Positions 39,514 to 56,100 of a stretch of 64,000 nucleotides of DNA are shown here, piece by piece. Origin of the DNA: Rhabditophanes sp. KR3021 (lineage: Eukaryota; Nematoda; Chromadorea; Rhabditida; Alloionematidae); NCBI GenBank assembly GCA_963281155.1, contig CAUJLY010000002.1, positions 310,001 to 374,000 on the forward strand, written 5' to 3'. The notes below the pieces were generated by a model. It saw only the letters and a list, made by a program, of their open reading frames with translations, made no database searches and was not told where the DNA came from. The translations under genes were made by a program, and so were the position numbers. The stretch's first letter is position 1. Each line of letters begins with the position of its first letter.

Positions 39514-39943
39514 ATGGCTTCGAAAAATGTATGTTTGGGGGTGTCATTTGTTTTATTTGTGATCAAATGTATTTATAGTCAGATGAACCTAACCGTAAGA
39601 AGAAGGAAACGATCATGGACTTGTCACGATACATAGATCAGAAAGTGAGAATCAAGTTTCAGGGTGGAAGAGAAGGTAACTTTATTTGATGTTTGTGTGT
39701 TTGATTACTTATGTTTGGTGTTGTTGTTTAGCTGTTGGTGTTTTGAAGGGGTATGACCCACTTTTGAATATGGTTCTAGACAATTGTGTCGAATATTTGA
39801 GAGATACTGATGGAAGCGACAATGGAATTCAAAAGACACGTAATCTTGGAATCATCATTGCTCGGGGACCTTCCATAACGATTCTTGGACCAGATGATGG
39901 CGTCATGGAAATTGCAAATCCTTTTGTTGATCAAACTGCGTAA
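39514..39943 (+). CDS. lsm-7: U6 snRNA-associated Sm-like protein LSm7
   Basis: Exons 39514-39528, 39579-39675 and 39732-39943 join to 107 residues (human 103). The Sm1 motif is MDLSRYIDQKVRIKFQGGRE followed by GVLKGYDPLLNMVLDNCVEY; Sm2 is NLGIIIARGPSITIL, and the tail IANPFVDQTA matches LSm7. LSm7 is one subunit of the LSm2-8 ring that binds the 3' end of U6 snRNA and of the LSm1-7 ring in mRNA decapping. The first exon holds only five codons. AATAAATAAATAAA at about 39998 is the likely polyadenylation signal; uaf-1 starts 250 bp downstream, an operon-like spacing. Confidence 0.93.
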
Positions 39944-40193
39944 TGGTTAATTTATTTTTTTGAATGTATCTTTTTTATAAACATCATTTTTTACTGAATA
40001 AATAAATAAATTTTCACTACTTGACTTTTTTATTTGATGGTGGTCTCTAGCACAAACTTCTTGATTGGGTCGACATTTTCGTGGAAAGACAAATGTCGTT
40101 GGAATGAAGTCCATTCGATCGTAGTTGGTTTAGTATTTGTCATTGACTTAGTATTGGTACTTTTTTCATCCACTACAACTCATTATAATTATA

Positions 40194-42214
<2,021 letters not shown>

Positions 42215-42648
42215 AATAACTATTTTTTTGGGGTTCTCTTTTTAATCTTCTTTATATTTGTTCTCTACTCTTCTAAATTGTAACGAAGGCTTCATTTTTT
42301 AATAATAAAACTTTTCAATTGTCTCCCTGTATTTAGTTTATTATGCACTGTTTCAAATAAAGTAAAGCAACTCAAACTAAATCCTTTATTTTCAAAAACA
42401 TTCCAAAGAGATCGTTTTTATTTGAAATCAAGTAATTTAATCAATTTTACAACAAATATATAAAGATTTAGTGATCAAGATTAAAATGATTTGAATTAAA
42501 AGATGTCGTAATAATGGTAGCAGCAGGTAAATCCAGGGAATTGCGGAAATTCGGGAATTAAGGGAAAGAAATAGACAAAACCGGTTAGACATTTTTGTTT
42601 CACTAACGTCACACTCATTAATACTTTTGTTTGATAAATTGAAAGAAA
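42215..42648. other. Intergenic, convergent 3' flanks of uaf-1 and mab-5
   Basis: 434 bp with an AATAAA-type signal after uaf-1 at about 42304 and no gene. Confidence 0.4.
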
Positions 42649-45121
42649 CTAATGACAACTATTGATGAAGGTGGATTCTTCGGGTCCGGAGTCCTCTTCA
42701 CCCGAATCTGCGCCACCTCCTGACTCCCCCTTTGCCTCCTTCTTGTGCTTCATTCTTCGATTTTGAAACCAAATTTTTACTTGTCTTTCGGTCAGTTGAA
42801 GGGACTCCGAAATTTCTTGCCGGCGTTTTCTGGTCAAGTATTTGTTGTAGTGAAATTCTTTTTCTAGTTCGAGTGTTTGGTTGCGTGAGTATGTTTGGCG
42901 GGTTCTCTTAGATTCTCCGCTCTTTGCACCGGCGACTAAAACCAAATAGAGTTAAATGAAATGAGTCGTTATTTATATATCGTAATATTTGAGCATCCAT
43001 TAAATGAAATGATACTTCTCAACTAAAAGAACCTCATCGAATTAGAGGAATCTTATCAAATTCATGATAACTCCCTTTGAATTAAAGGAAAAAGATATGC
43101 ATTTCAAACTTTATTCCACCACATTGTTTTGCCTCTCGATTGTACAATCGTCGCTATCATCTCTTACACAACTCCCAACCCAATCTTTCATAGCATTAAA
43201 AGTTTTTGAAGTAGCCGCCACTCTCTATCAACTTTATCCAAGAGGTCTATAGTCATTTTTTGCCACACTTCATATCTACACACATATATGTATGACAAAT
43301 GGCGATACTAACTCAAGTTTAATTTATCGTACAGCTTTATAATTGGGACCTCTGGAACAAAATCAGCTGTTTGAAGTTGGTGTATGATAGTTACCACTAC
43401 ATATACACAACTTCCGAGATAATCATGTCGTTCCATTATTGAGTTCATTTTTTAGTTTTGTGGATACAACATTTGTCTATCAAATTAATTTGATATTATC
43501 ATTTTATCTTGCCATTGTTTGTATGGACACTTTTTTGTTAAAGTGTGTGCATTGTTGATGTGAACAAAACAGGTCGCCAAAAATAATTAAAACATCTTGA
43601 CGTATTGTTAAGCAATGTCTCTCTACACAATCGAACCCCATATTGATATGCAAATCAGAGCCACCAAACAAAGAGAGAAAAGAAGAAGATATTTTTTGAC
43701 ATTTTCAAAACAATTAATGCCTTTCTTTCCTATGTTGATCCCTAAGTGTTGAACTTAACTAACAAAGGAACATAAAATAATTTATTAAAATAATTTGTAT
43801 CAACACTCAGATTAATGTAATGGATTGGGGTGTTTTGTTAAGCCAATTTGCATAAAAAAAAGGTAAGTTATGTTAGAATTAGAGTCTCTTTGAGTGGGGA
43901 TGGCAGTGTAGGGTGTTTAGTCTGTTTACAGGCAGGCGATAAATGTGTTGTCACTTTTATTGTAAGCAGCCGAAGAAGGTGACCATTTGGAAGAGTTAAT
44001 TTGATTGTTTTAAGGTTCAACAAAAAAGTTTAACACTTCAAAAGTTCAACACCAACTCACAAACACAAAAGTCACTAACATCAACAACACCCCGTACTAA
44101 CACAACTTTATTTGATCTTGCCGGGCCGGCTTTAGACACTGATGATTGATCATACGTACAAAATATTTTACAGTATTTTTGTTCATATCATCACTACACA
44201 CCCAAACCATCATATTTCAGATGAATTTTGGGGTGGCTTGATAGGTGGACAGAAGCACTTGGTGGTGTGCAGAATCAATGTGTGTGTGTTTATTATGTTT
44301 CTTTTGTCATATTTTTGTGTATAAATTTTAGATCGAAATTATTTTGCGTGTGATTTGGTTACTGTAAATTGGTGAGATGATGGGTAATTTTTGTGGTAAT
44401 AAATACATTTTTTAAATATTAATCTTTTTTGATAATAAATGTTTCTTACCATTCATTTTCATCCAGGGAAAGACAGGTTGATTTGAGATTGGAGGGCTGG
44501 TGCATGCTTCCAACCCTAGTCCCGAACCAAAGGGATGGGAAGCACCACCTGCGAAAGGGTTGTTGTATTGTGGGAATCTGGAACATAAATGATGTAATGA
44601 AGGGCAGCTTTACTTACGGATTAGTAGTAGTGGCAGCAGCATCAGTCGCCCACTGCACAGCCGAAGCACCAATCATATTTTTCATATAATTTTGTGCATA
44701 AAGAAAATTTGAAGGATCATAGAAATTTTTCATCGGATCCATATTTGATACGTTTCCAGGGTTATGAGCGTGTGTGTGGTTTGATGTGGTATTTGCGGAC
44801 CCAGAAATACTATGACTTGGCCAATATAAACCTACAAATATATGCAAATATTAAGTATCAAATGATGCCAAGGCATAATAAGCAAGTATTAGGGCAGATC
44901 AAAAACGTACCATTGTTACTTGAATTTCTTTCGCTTTCACTATTCCTACTATCATTATGCCCTAATAAAGCAGTGTCACCTGAGCTTGAAGCAATATTAG
45001 CGACAGCCGCTGCAGCCGCCAAAGCAGGATTCCACGAAGTTGCCGAATTAGGTCCTGAGGTAGTATCGAGGGAATGTTGGTGAGGGTGTGGATGAGGTGG
45101 ATGTGTGTACATCATTTCCAT
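42649..45121 (-). CDS. mab-5: Hox protein MAB-5 (Antennapedia-class homeodomain)
   Basis: Exons 45121-44911, 44831-44618, 44577-44450 and 42935-42649 join in phase to 279 residues (C. elegans MAB-5 is about 200). The ATG at 45121 follows a GATTTGTTTAG acceptor, so the message is probably trans-spliced. The N-terminal half is His/Pro-, Ala- and Asn/Ser-rich. A hexapeptide for PBC/CEH-20 binding is at about 177-183 (VFPWMKM). The homeodomain lies at about 194-253: [55 protein letters not shown], nearly identical to worm MAB-5. The homeobox has no intron. An acidic Gly/Ser tail ([16 protein letters not shown]) follows. In worms MAB-5 patterns the posterior body, including Q neuroblast migration. 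Intron 3 is 1.5 kb and may hold control elements. Confidence 0.96.
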
Positions 45122-48034
45122 AAAACAACTAAACAAATCAATTTGACTTAATTAATGACAGCATTATAAGATAAATAATCACTCAATTATTGTTAACCGA
45201 TAGGTATTTATCAGAAAATATTAAAAATATAAATTATGCTACCGTCCAAGTCAAAGAAAACGTATAAAGAAAATGGATAATATAAATTAAAAAATAAATT
45301 ATATCTAAATTTATGATACCATAAAAAAGGTCATTTATTTAGATAAAATGATTCATTTAAACTTGGCAAAATATATATATGTTTGTCTAATATATATTGT
45401 TATTTAATAAAAAGGTTAAGTAAGCAAGTAGTTTGTGAAGTGACTTGTCAAAATGAAATTCTTAAATATGGTAATAAATCAGAGGCATGTACATAAAACC
45501 GTAACAGGAATTGGAAACTATCAAATAGTTGATGTAATGGTGAAATTGTTAGAGACACATCTCTTAATTGTCTTTAAATATTAATTATTACGGGGAAGGA
45601 AGGCAATATATAACCTAAATTAGGTGATAAATGTGTTTAAGTATGAATTATTTTTGGTAAGCTACAAATCAAAGTCAATCCTTTAACTTCCACATCAATA
45701 AATGTGGAGTTATTCATTTTGGTATTTAATTTGGTGAAACATATCAACAAAAAACATACATTTTTTGACTAATTCAAGTCGATGGTACGGAGTGTAGATA
45801 TACATGTTGGTGGTAAAATATAGAGGCAAAAATGAAATATTGTTAAGTTTAGTAGATGAATGGGGGGCAGCCTCACTTATACATACACGCAAAACTATTA
45901 TAGGGAGATAAATTGAACCAAGAACACATTATTTATAATCAAAGGATGTTGGCAAGCTCAAAGGAAGAAGAAACAAAAATAATAGGTTTGAAAGATTAGG
46001 AATAATTTGAACGTGGATGTGTGTGTGTTTGAGAGGTAATATCTTAATCATTTTTAATTAATAACAAATTAATTGTTCATGTGATCAGATGTAATTTTTA
46101 GATGAATCGTCCCAATCATCTACAGACACTAGTTAACATCATTTCCTCAGATTAATCTGCGTTTCCATTTATTATAGTCATTTCAGATAAAATAAATGGC
46201 AGGAAGTAAAAAAATAATAAATTTAGATCATGAAGGAAGTCTCCTTTGCGACACCCTGTCTTGAGTTAATTGCAAATATGAAACAATATTAACAATCAAA
46301 TTATTAACGATATATATCTATATAAACAAATACATCTTACTATTTGACAAAGGCAACTTAGTCGCAAAAAGGCGGCCCCTCCTCTCGTCTCCAGTCCTTC
46401 TTCCACTTTAAACTAACAAGTATCTCGTTATTGGCTGGTTGTATTTAAGGTACAAATTAATCAAAATAAGAGGTATAATAATTGCGTGTGAGAAAAGGCA
46501 ATTTTATTGCTTACCAATTTTGGATCCTTTAATTGGAAATGGCTCATTTTGAGTGGAATTGATGAGCCAAAATTGTGATTTATGATAGAGATTTTTGATC
46601 AGTTTGGAACGATTATTACTTTTGTCTGGAGACAGAAGGCATCGTTTTTTGTGTTTTTTACATTTTATGGAGTATATGGATATTAAAATTAATATTGTTT
46701 AAATTTAAATTAGGTTAAGGTAACGTTTTTTGTGGCTGAAAGGATTATTCTCGGATTATCAGGCATAAAGAATCGTAACAGCAGACCTTTCCCATCAAAA
46801 TTATGAAAAATGTTGGGTGGGACAAGAATAAATAAGTACATAAATCTGATAAGTCCCTTAACTGTGGATTTGTTTAGGTATGATGATAAAAATAAGAGTC
46901 TGGTGAGAAGAATAAAAAAGTAACAATTAGTCCATTACAACAAAACAACTGAAAACAGATGAAGGACTGTTAATTTAAGTACATAGCCCTAATTTAAACC
47001 CATAACCTTAATTTAGCCTGGCCAATAACCTCAATCTAAGGGATAATATTAACATAATGTAGAAAAAGAACCACCAATTGTTACCCATAAATATTATATT
47101 ATTTATAGTATTGTCAACCCCAGCCCGTATACTAAATATGCTAGGAAGGTTGATCACAGCATGGAATGATTTAAATGTATCTTATACTATTATCAAATTC
47201 CATATTGATTTTGGTGTCTACATAATATTATGGTAGTTTTGTTAGTAACATTTTTAATTTAAATATTCGTTAGCAAAAAACATTTAAAATGCCTGCCAAG
47301 ATAAATGACCTCTTTATGAAGAAAGATTAGCGAGTATTAATATTGTGGATGGTAACAATGGCGGAGGCTTGAATCTGACTGGCATTAGAAGAAGCTGGCA
47401 AATTTATGGGACTTTTAGCGCTTTATCATTAAAATAGAAAAAATAAGGATGGTAATTTAGTGAGATATACAAAATAATGGCATACGCGGAAGGGTCTTTG
47501 TATGGAGGCGACAGGTGCTTTGTCGCAACATTCTATTATTTTGAAAATACAAAGTCTTCTCTTTCACTATATTTTGTATTATATAAATGACTATTATGAG
47601 CATTATAATTTTTGTAATTTTAAGGATTTCAAGTATCTATCTAAAGTTAGGACAAAAAATAATAAATTAGGGTAAATGAAAAGCCGTTTACTATTTATAG
47701 CTTGATATAAACAAAGAAAACTTAAACTTCAAAATAGTGCCGCAACGTATGATAACAGTTGTTGGATGTCACCTTCAACTGACATAGCGAAATGTTTTAA
47801 ATGTTTAGTAAAAGCATGTTGTATAAAATATCGCCACTACACATACTTTTATATTTCTTTGATTAAACAGGCAAAGTGTGAATTTTTTTGAATTTCTTTT
47901 ATACACTATTTATAAACCACTTGTGAGGTTTAGTTAAATTAACAGATTTGTGATATTTTAAATGGTGCCGAAATAATTGTTGTGTTTGAACTAGAAAATA
48001 ACTATATAATGACCAAATTTTTTGAATTATAAAA

Positions 48035-48150
48035 TATCATTTGAATTACACAATATTATTTGAACTAAAAATAATATTGCAATTACGGATATCATTTGAA
48101 CTAAAAATAATATTGCAATTACAGAATGTCATTTCAATTACAAGACATTA
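48035..48150 (+). repeat. Tandem repeat with about 36 bp period, two good and two partial copies
   Basis: ATTTGAACTAAAAATAATAT plus TGCAATTAC occurs from about 48058 and again from about 48094. It is flanked by degenerate partial copies (CATTTGAATTACACAATATT before, CATTTCAATTACAAGACATT after). It lies in the mab-5/egl-5 interval. Confidence 0.75.
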
Positions 48151-50130
48151 ATTTGAAAAATATTAAAATGTTTTAGACCTACAGATGATACTTCCAACAA
48201 ATAAAAATAAATGATATTCAAATAAAAGAAAAATGAATGGTATTGAATATCAAATAAAAGAATGAAAACTTTTTTATACATCAAAAAAGTTTGATCACCC
48301 AAACCTTGTAAATAATGTGTCATTGTTCATCCTATCACTTTTTTGAATCAAACCATCCAAAGTATACATATTTGTTGCCTTAATTAATGGTAATGTAAAA
48401 GCAAAAGTTCATTTTACAGAGAATCAATTATTTTGTCAAATGATTATCAAAACATAAAGCCCCCATTTGTCGCGCCCAATAAACACCTCGTCATTATTGT
48501 TTGTGATTTAATGTAGTAGAAAGAATGGCGACAACTTTTTACAGACTAATGGATATAATGAACATTTTATAGGGTCAATTACTGCTGCTTTCGTATTATT
48601 ATAATAAGATATAATGAGATTTAATAAGAATGTGAAGACAGGATAAATTATCTAACAACTTTTGCCTGCCTCCAACTTATACACTAGTATCACCGTGCAG
48701 CTGACCAGTGATAAGAAGAGAATGTGGAGGGAAATGATATATTTGCTAAAACATAGATATACTTGAACCTTTGAAGTTACCGCAGTAATCTGGTAAAAAT
48801 ATTGTAATATTAAAGTAATTGATGAAATCAAAATAAACTACTGAAATGATTTAAATTATTTGTGGTCTCATCATACAACTATGAAGTGTCATTGAATAGA
48901 TAATGATAAGTCTATTTCGATGTAAGCATACTGTGATACAGCTTTAAAATGATTTGCAACCATGAGATAATCCGTAAATGTATTGTTATGCCCTATTTTA
49001 TCAAAAGATCGTCCGCTCCTTGACTCTAATGAATTAATAAATACCAAATGATTTGTTGTTTTATTTAATCAAAAAGTCAAAAGAACATCCCGCACTACTA
49101 TCCTACAAGTATCAATTAATTTTATGATAAGCCGACAAAGGAAATAATAATAATATGATATGTACAAATGTATTCTATTTGGATGTTGATATGTTTGAAT
49201 ATTTGTATAAAAATATCAAAAACATACATATTTATAGATATATTTTTAATTGTATGTATCTATTCAATTCTCCATTGTACAGGCAAATCATTTTATTAGA
49301 TAACAATATATTTTTGAATGCCTTTGCCGTTGTCCCTTTTGTCCTCATAATTTTACAATAACTGTCAAAGATGGCGGCATTTGTAAAGGAAGATGGTAGT
49401 CTTATCCTTTTTGCTTGATCGCTGTCTTATCGAAGTTAAGGCCTTCTTTAGACGCATAAATCTTTTTTAGAATCGTAAAAATATTTTTCAATATATATGT
49501 GACTATTTTTCATCATCACATCTTATAATAAATACGTAGGGTTGGGTGTTTGTAGATACTTTTTAACATTTTGAAAGGTAATGGCATAATCAAAATAGCA
49601 GACTTCCAAAAGTTAGGCAAATGATGCCACAAATCAACTGTACCATCAATGTTTATAAATATTTAAAGCCAATTTCAAAAGATACCGTTTAACTTTACAA
49701 CCTAAAAAGGCGGCCCAATTCAATTGACTTGTCAAATAAATAAGGAAGTGTAATATTTGGATGGTTCCACCAAGTGTTATAAGAACGATATATGGTAAGA
49801 AATATATTATAAATTTATTATAAATTAACAAAACACACAACTTGAAATGGTAAAATAAAAGTAGATTTGATTTAAGAGAAAGCTTGGGGTGAGGAGTTTG
49901 TTTTTTTGATTTGGCAGGGAGCGGCAGCAAAAATGAAGGTATTGTTGGTGCAATTAGGTTGCATAAATTATCTTACTTCTTGTTAGAGGAGATTTCGCTT
50001 AGTTGTGTTTATTTCTTGAAACAATATTTTAATATATTGAGCTCAGTCATTCATTTGGATTTGGAGTAAGACATCATATTCTTTGATAACTGGGTTCTGG
50101 TTATCAACTTTCAATTCAATTTCAACAACA

Positions 50131-50174
50131 TTAAGTACAATTCCAAAATAATAAGTACAATTCCAAAAATAATA
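50131..50174 (+). repeat. Short direct repeat
   Basis: TAAGTACAATTCCAAAA-TAA occurs twice back to back, from 50131 and from about 50152, the second copy with one extra A. Confidence 0.7.
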
Positions 50175-53100
50175 AGTATACACTGGATGGCTTGAAAAAG
50201 CTTTTAGCATTGGCATCACAAAAACCTTGCTATATAATTATGTTGTATTGCATGTGTGAAGGAAGCAATTTTGGTATCACTATGAACAATTATTTTTTAT
50301 TATGCATCTCCCAAAAAAGTGGCTGAGTGGCGCCATCAATTGCTTTAACTACCTTTTAATATTTAGACTATATCAATTGGTGACGAGAGGGAGAGTGCAA
50401 TGGCAATAAAAATTAGTTCATATTAATGCATCTATTTGATGATGTAATAATTGATGGGAATTTGGTTTTTTAGAGGATTACAAATTTTTGAAGACCGGCA
50501 GTTAATATTGCAAATTAATTGTATCAACAAACTTTAGTGAGATAAATTGCTCTTGAAACCACAAAGTAATCTGTCAGGTGGAGATGGTAATTTATTAAGA
50601 AGGGAAGTGGAAGAATAGGCTTAATAGTATCGTTTTAATAATGGAGATTAGGTAAATTTGATAAGTAGTCTTTTTATAGGAAATTCGAATTTTTACATTG
50701 TTACAGTAAACCCACAATAAATGCTTCCCCAGAGTCCAAATGCATCTTTTCGTTTGGTTCCATTATCTGTTTCCTGTTTTGAGTGTCTATTCACTACTTA
50801 ATTTACGAGTTGTTTATTATATGATGCGATATTAGCTGCTTCTTGTCTAATCTCAAGCTTATATTGTTTGAGGGTAAATTTTTTAAAACATTCAAACTTC
50901 TAAATATCTACCAAAATTAAAGGAGACTATTATATTTGGTTAAGATGGTAAGAGTAATACATAAAAAGAGTACTCTCAAACAAACAAAATTTACTTAACA
51001 TGTGTCGTGTCTGTGTGGTAGTGGGCATTTATTTTTTATCTCTGAACAGATAATAAACACAAATCATCTGAAGTCGTCGTGTTTGCACGAACGGGCTAGA
51101 TCGAAGCTAAATTTATGGGGAACATTTAATGGAAGGGTCGCGATGAAGATTGCAAAAAATGACAGACATCTGATTTATGGAAAATAAGGACACATTTTTG
51201 AAATTAAAATGTTTTAAAAAGAAGTTTGAGTGAAACTTAAGGGGTATCAAAATACTTATGTTAATGTACAGTTAAGATGTAAGGAGCATATTTTTGTAAT
51301 ACATAGTTTCAAACAAACTTTGGGGATATAAAAACACTTTCAAATAAGCAACATAAGGTTAATGTCAGTTTGTTGCAAGGCATATTTAAAATGAATTTTG
51401 GAGGTACACAAAAACTTATTAAATAATCACTTTCCTTTCTCTAAACTTATAAAATGATTTTTGACAGCTTTTTTCAGGTATGCAACGAATAATTAATCAG
51501 CCATTTCTATCTAACTCCCAACTTTTAAATGCATTTTGTTAACTGCAATTTTATGGTGAACTTTAAAGTATGAGTAATACCTACATATTTAACAAATGTA
51601 CAAAGAAATTTCAATAGATAATTCAACAAAATGCGTCAAATTATAATTCTTTATCAGGTAAATTAATACGTTTACAGCATAATTTATGGGTTCAATTTAC
51701 TAAATTTCACTAAAACTCAAAATATTGTAATTTATAGGTTTGAATTAAACGTTACAAGCATCAAAGCTTCCGTTTTATGTCGCCGCAATTGTGTTAAACG
51801 TTGTTCCTAAGGTCATTAATACTTTGATTGCAATTAAAATTGTTAAATTATAATTAAAGTGTTAAAGTGAGCAGTAGGTATTTAATTAGTTGATCTCCAA
51901 TTTTCAACCTTTCTTTGATAACTTAAAAATAGAAGAGAAGTATGAGAATTTGTGGAAAGTACATGGTAACCTAAAACTCCTTTGCTGAGGGCATACCTTA
52001 GATCTTCAAATTTGTACCGTATTCTTAGATGATTTATTTGCTTCCACACTTGAAGGCCATTCTCTTCACCACTATCTATGCATCAAATATTATCTTGGTA
52101 TTCAGGCTTAAAAGACTGCACATACATCTATTTTGATATCAACTACTACATAATACGAGTATCTATACATATTAAATAAATGTTTTGTGATTGGTGCGTT
52201 AACGGTAAAAACATTAATCAAGTCAAACGAGGATGATTGACAAGACCGAATGGAAGACTAAAATTTGTAGTTGGTGTATACTTGCATGAATCAAATTGAA
52301 TTTTTAGAAAGTAGAAAAAATAATTTTGTTTATCTAGTATGGTGGCGGACATACCATTCAATTTAGAAGGGTAAAAAATGTGGTATTAATTCGCTTTCAG
52401 GGAACTGATTTATTTTATTAAGTTAATATTAATAAAGTCGTTAGATGAAAAGTAATTACCATTCATAAATAAGTTCACAAGTAAGTCGAGACAGGAAGAT
52501 GTTTATGTAATTTAAAATAACTAGAATAACAATATGTGTAAAGATAACAATAACAGACGTAAATAAACACCTATTTTTAAATAACCAGACGCGTGATCAT
52601 ATTGTAATAGAACAGAAATATTTCAAAATAATAAAATCATCAAAAATTATTTGATAGTATAGTATCTCTTTGAAATAGGTATATTTAGAAGGGTCAAATA
52701 TAGCCAAACACATTTAAATAAATTCAAATCCATCCAAACACATTTACCCGAAAATTGTGCCAATAACCAAAATAACTTGCAAAAAAGATCCAGCCAAAAT
52801 AATAGAGGCGTAAACGAAAAAGAATATTAATCAAAACAAAATACCATCTGTACCATTAAAGTTTCTTTCAAATTTAATTATTATACATTAATCTTAAAAA
52901 GTATGTAATTATTTTGCCAATTGCTGTTTGCGTTCAAGGATTGGTGATAGACAGAGAAAGTTTATTTTAGAAGAAGCAGTTTATTTTAGACCTAAAGAAG
53001 TTTCCTTGAAACAAACACTTTATAAGAATGGCATGGGATTTTTGGGAATAATAAGATTACATTAAACACATCAACACCTTGAATGACTCCAACAAACTGA

Positions 53101-56100
53101 GAAACGCCATCATGTTGTATAATCCAGTTAATTTATGTGACATTTTAATGAACTCGCGATTGTTTATGACACCATCAGTTCATTATTCATATACCATCCA
53201 AAGAAGTCTTTTTCGTATTTTGCGTCACCATAATAAATTGTAAATATGTATAGATGTGGATGGGGCGAATCTTGATGAAAAGACAACTCTTGAGAATAAA
53301 GCTTATTTTACACATTTTCCTTTGTTTCTAGGTACAGGACATAAATTAAGCCAATTACTTTTTTATGAGGCTATAAAATGTGAAATATTATCGTCAAGAC
53401 TAAACGTCTAATATTAAGATGGTGATCATTAAGCAATTGAGGCAAAACATCTTTCTTCCTCAACTGATAACTGTAAACTATACCTTTAAATTGTCTTAAA
53501 GTTAATAAAAATTAGTTGGGAAGAAGATGTTGAAGTGAAACTTACATAGTTCAATTTTATGATCATCAAATGTCAGTTTTCTTTTGTCAATTTATGAACA
53601 ATATTTTATATCATATATTTATTGTTGTATAAATCATTCAATCTTGTTTCACCAAACAAATAATTATTTGAGGTAGGAGAAGGAACATCCCCTCGAATAT
53701 TGGTTCAAGTTGTAGGGACGTGATTTTATAATTATGATAAGTGGTAGAGTAATCTTTTTCCAGTATACTATACTTATCAATATGGGTTAAATGATAACTA
53801 CCAAATAACAACAACTAAAAAACATAACATCACTTAGAGTTTGGATTGCGAATTTGGTGAAACAAATCCATTTCCATTGACTCCATATAAAGAAACTTTT
53901 CCACACACCATCTAAACTATAGTATCAATATTGTGACAAGCTAAACACAAACACTGTCTGACAATTGAAGTACCATAAATTTGTTATCCAATATTTGAAT
54001 AAGAACAATAAATCAAGCATGATATCAAAAGAAAGATGCCGCCACTATGATAATGGTCGGTACTTTTACAAAGGCATACTTGATCTTCTGGATCAAGAAA
54101 ACAAGAAATTAACAGGATGCTGAATTTGAAATTAAAAAACTATTACCGTTGTTTTATATTTTAAGGCTATTTGCTTTTCAATTTTGTTGACATCTTATTA
54201 ATAGGTTCTGCTTAAATGACCTAAGAGTTGTATTGTTTGGTGTGTGTCCTTTTAATGATTTAATAAAATCAACAATTGTTTGGATCTACTAAGATGATAC
54301 CTTATTTCGTTTTGATAAAATGAATCATTTTTTCGAATTAATAAAATAAATAAAAATAAACCTCTATTAAATTAATAAAAGTAGCTTTTTAGGATGAATA
54401 AAAGTTAATGTGTATGGGAACGGTTTGTCCAAAGGTACACAAATAACACGAATAACCTGAAGATCGCTCCACATTGGAGTAATAAAATGTTTATGATTTC
54501 TAATTTAAATCCCATCTATTATACTGCCTCGAAATGCACACGCGTCTTATTTTGGTAGGTTTTTTAACGGCTAAAAAAAGATAATTTATTATAGTAATTT
54601 GAGTTGGTGTATGTCGGTGGCTTTTTAAGGAAGATAAAAAATGAATTTGAAGTCTGAAGGTGATAAAAAACCTTTGTTGATAATTAAAAGGTTTATTAGG
54701 AATCGGATGGAGAGATAATGCTAATGATTTGGCGAGATGAATCATGCTTTTACCGCGCCAGACTTTCTTTAAATGGATTATCCGTTACCTTGTCAAGTGT
54801 AGATTGAAATGTATCTTCCATACAATATTATGCATTCCTTAATAATTTATCAAAAGTGGATACGTCTTCTGTTTACTTAAAACCGAAAAAACATCTACCT
54901 ACATCAATTTTTTATTACCCTAACTTCTTGATCAGCCATAGTGGCTGGAAAAGATATCAGGTGCGCATATTATTTAATCGCCAAAATTTACATCATAAAT
55001 AAAGAAACGTTCTTCTATCAAAATGATTAAACATAATTGTTGTGTGTACATCTTTTGCCTTATCCCCACCCAAAACTGCAATATTTAAAGTTTAAAAAAA
55101 TTAATTAGTTTTTACAGAATTTATTACTCAATTTGATAAAAATTATTGGGAATGTTTCAGGTGTGTCTTTTATGTCATGTTTCATTACACACCACTCTGA
55201 TATATACACAAATTTGTTTTTGATGCATAATATTAAGAGATATATCTATTCATAATTTATTCAACAATGTCTGCCTAAATATGCAAATCAAATAAAAGTG
55301 ATATTTGTTTCAAAAAAATGAACTACTAATAAGTATCACCTTTTGATGTCTCGACTCTATCGCATAATTTTTACCCCAACCATTATTTAATTATTTAAAT
55401 CTTTTACATCAATAAAATTAAATATTAGTACTAATTTGAATGGTAACAACTGTCATTGATCACAATTAGCACCTTAATTTTCCAATTTGTTTATTCAATC
55501 ATCTTTATACAACCCCAAAACACTCATCAAAACTACTAATTTGTTTTTGATGGCAACTCATAAATTGACACAACCTTAATGCAAGGCAAATATTTTTTTT
55601 GGTTTCAAATGCCTCACTTTTTTATTTTGATTTCACTACTTTATTTTCAAATATCATTAAGATGCCATCATATTATTGGTTCATTTGGTGATAATGATTG
55701 ATGATGTAGGTTGGTTAAGTATGAGGTTTAAAGCATAATAGTGAGACTTTATAATGGTACTTTTAATTATTCAATTTTGCGGTTATCATTTTGATGAGGT
55801 AATTTAATTTAAGTTGATCTAATTTAAATACTTTTTTGACACTATTTATTTTATTGTTTGCTGTATTTGGAAATGTAATTCTACTGATTTTACATACATC
55901 CGGCTGTACTTGGCTAGGCAAGACTTGAATGATTGTAAAAAGTTATCATTACAACTAATAAATCGAGGTTCAAGTGTATGCCTATCTCTAATATTCCTAT
56001 TTATGGCTTCTTTAATTTTGGTGACCTTACTTCTTTTCTTTAAATATTCCTCTTTTGGATCGTAAATTTGATTTCTCTATTAATATGAATTAACATCAAT

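Noticed and set aside
46249..46262. ACCCTGT, the miR-10 family seed, in the Hox interval
   Set aside because: Only the 7-base seed matches; the following bases do not resemble miR-10/100 and I see no hairpin.
49646..49930. 94-codon minus-strand frame
   Set aside because: AT-driven hydrophobic text without motif or neighbouring exons.
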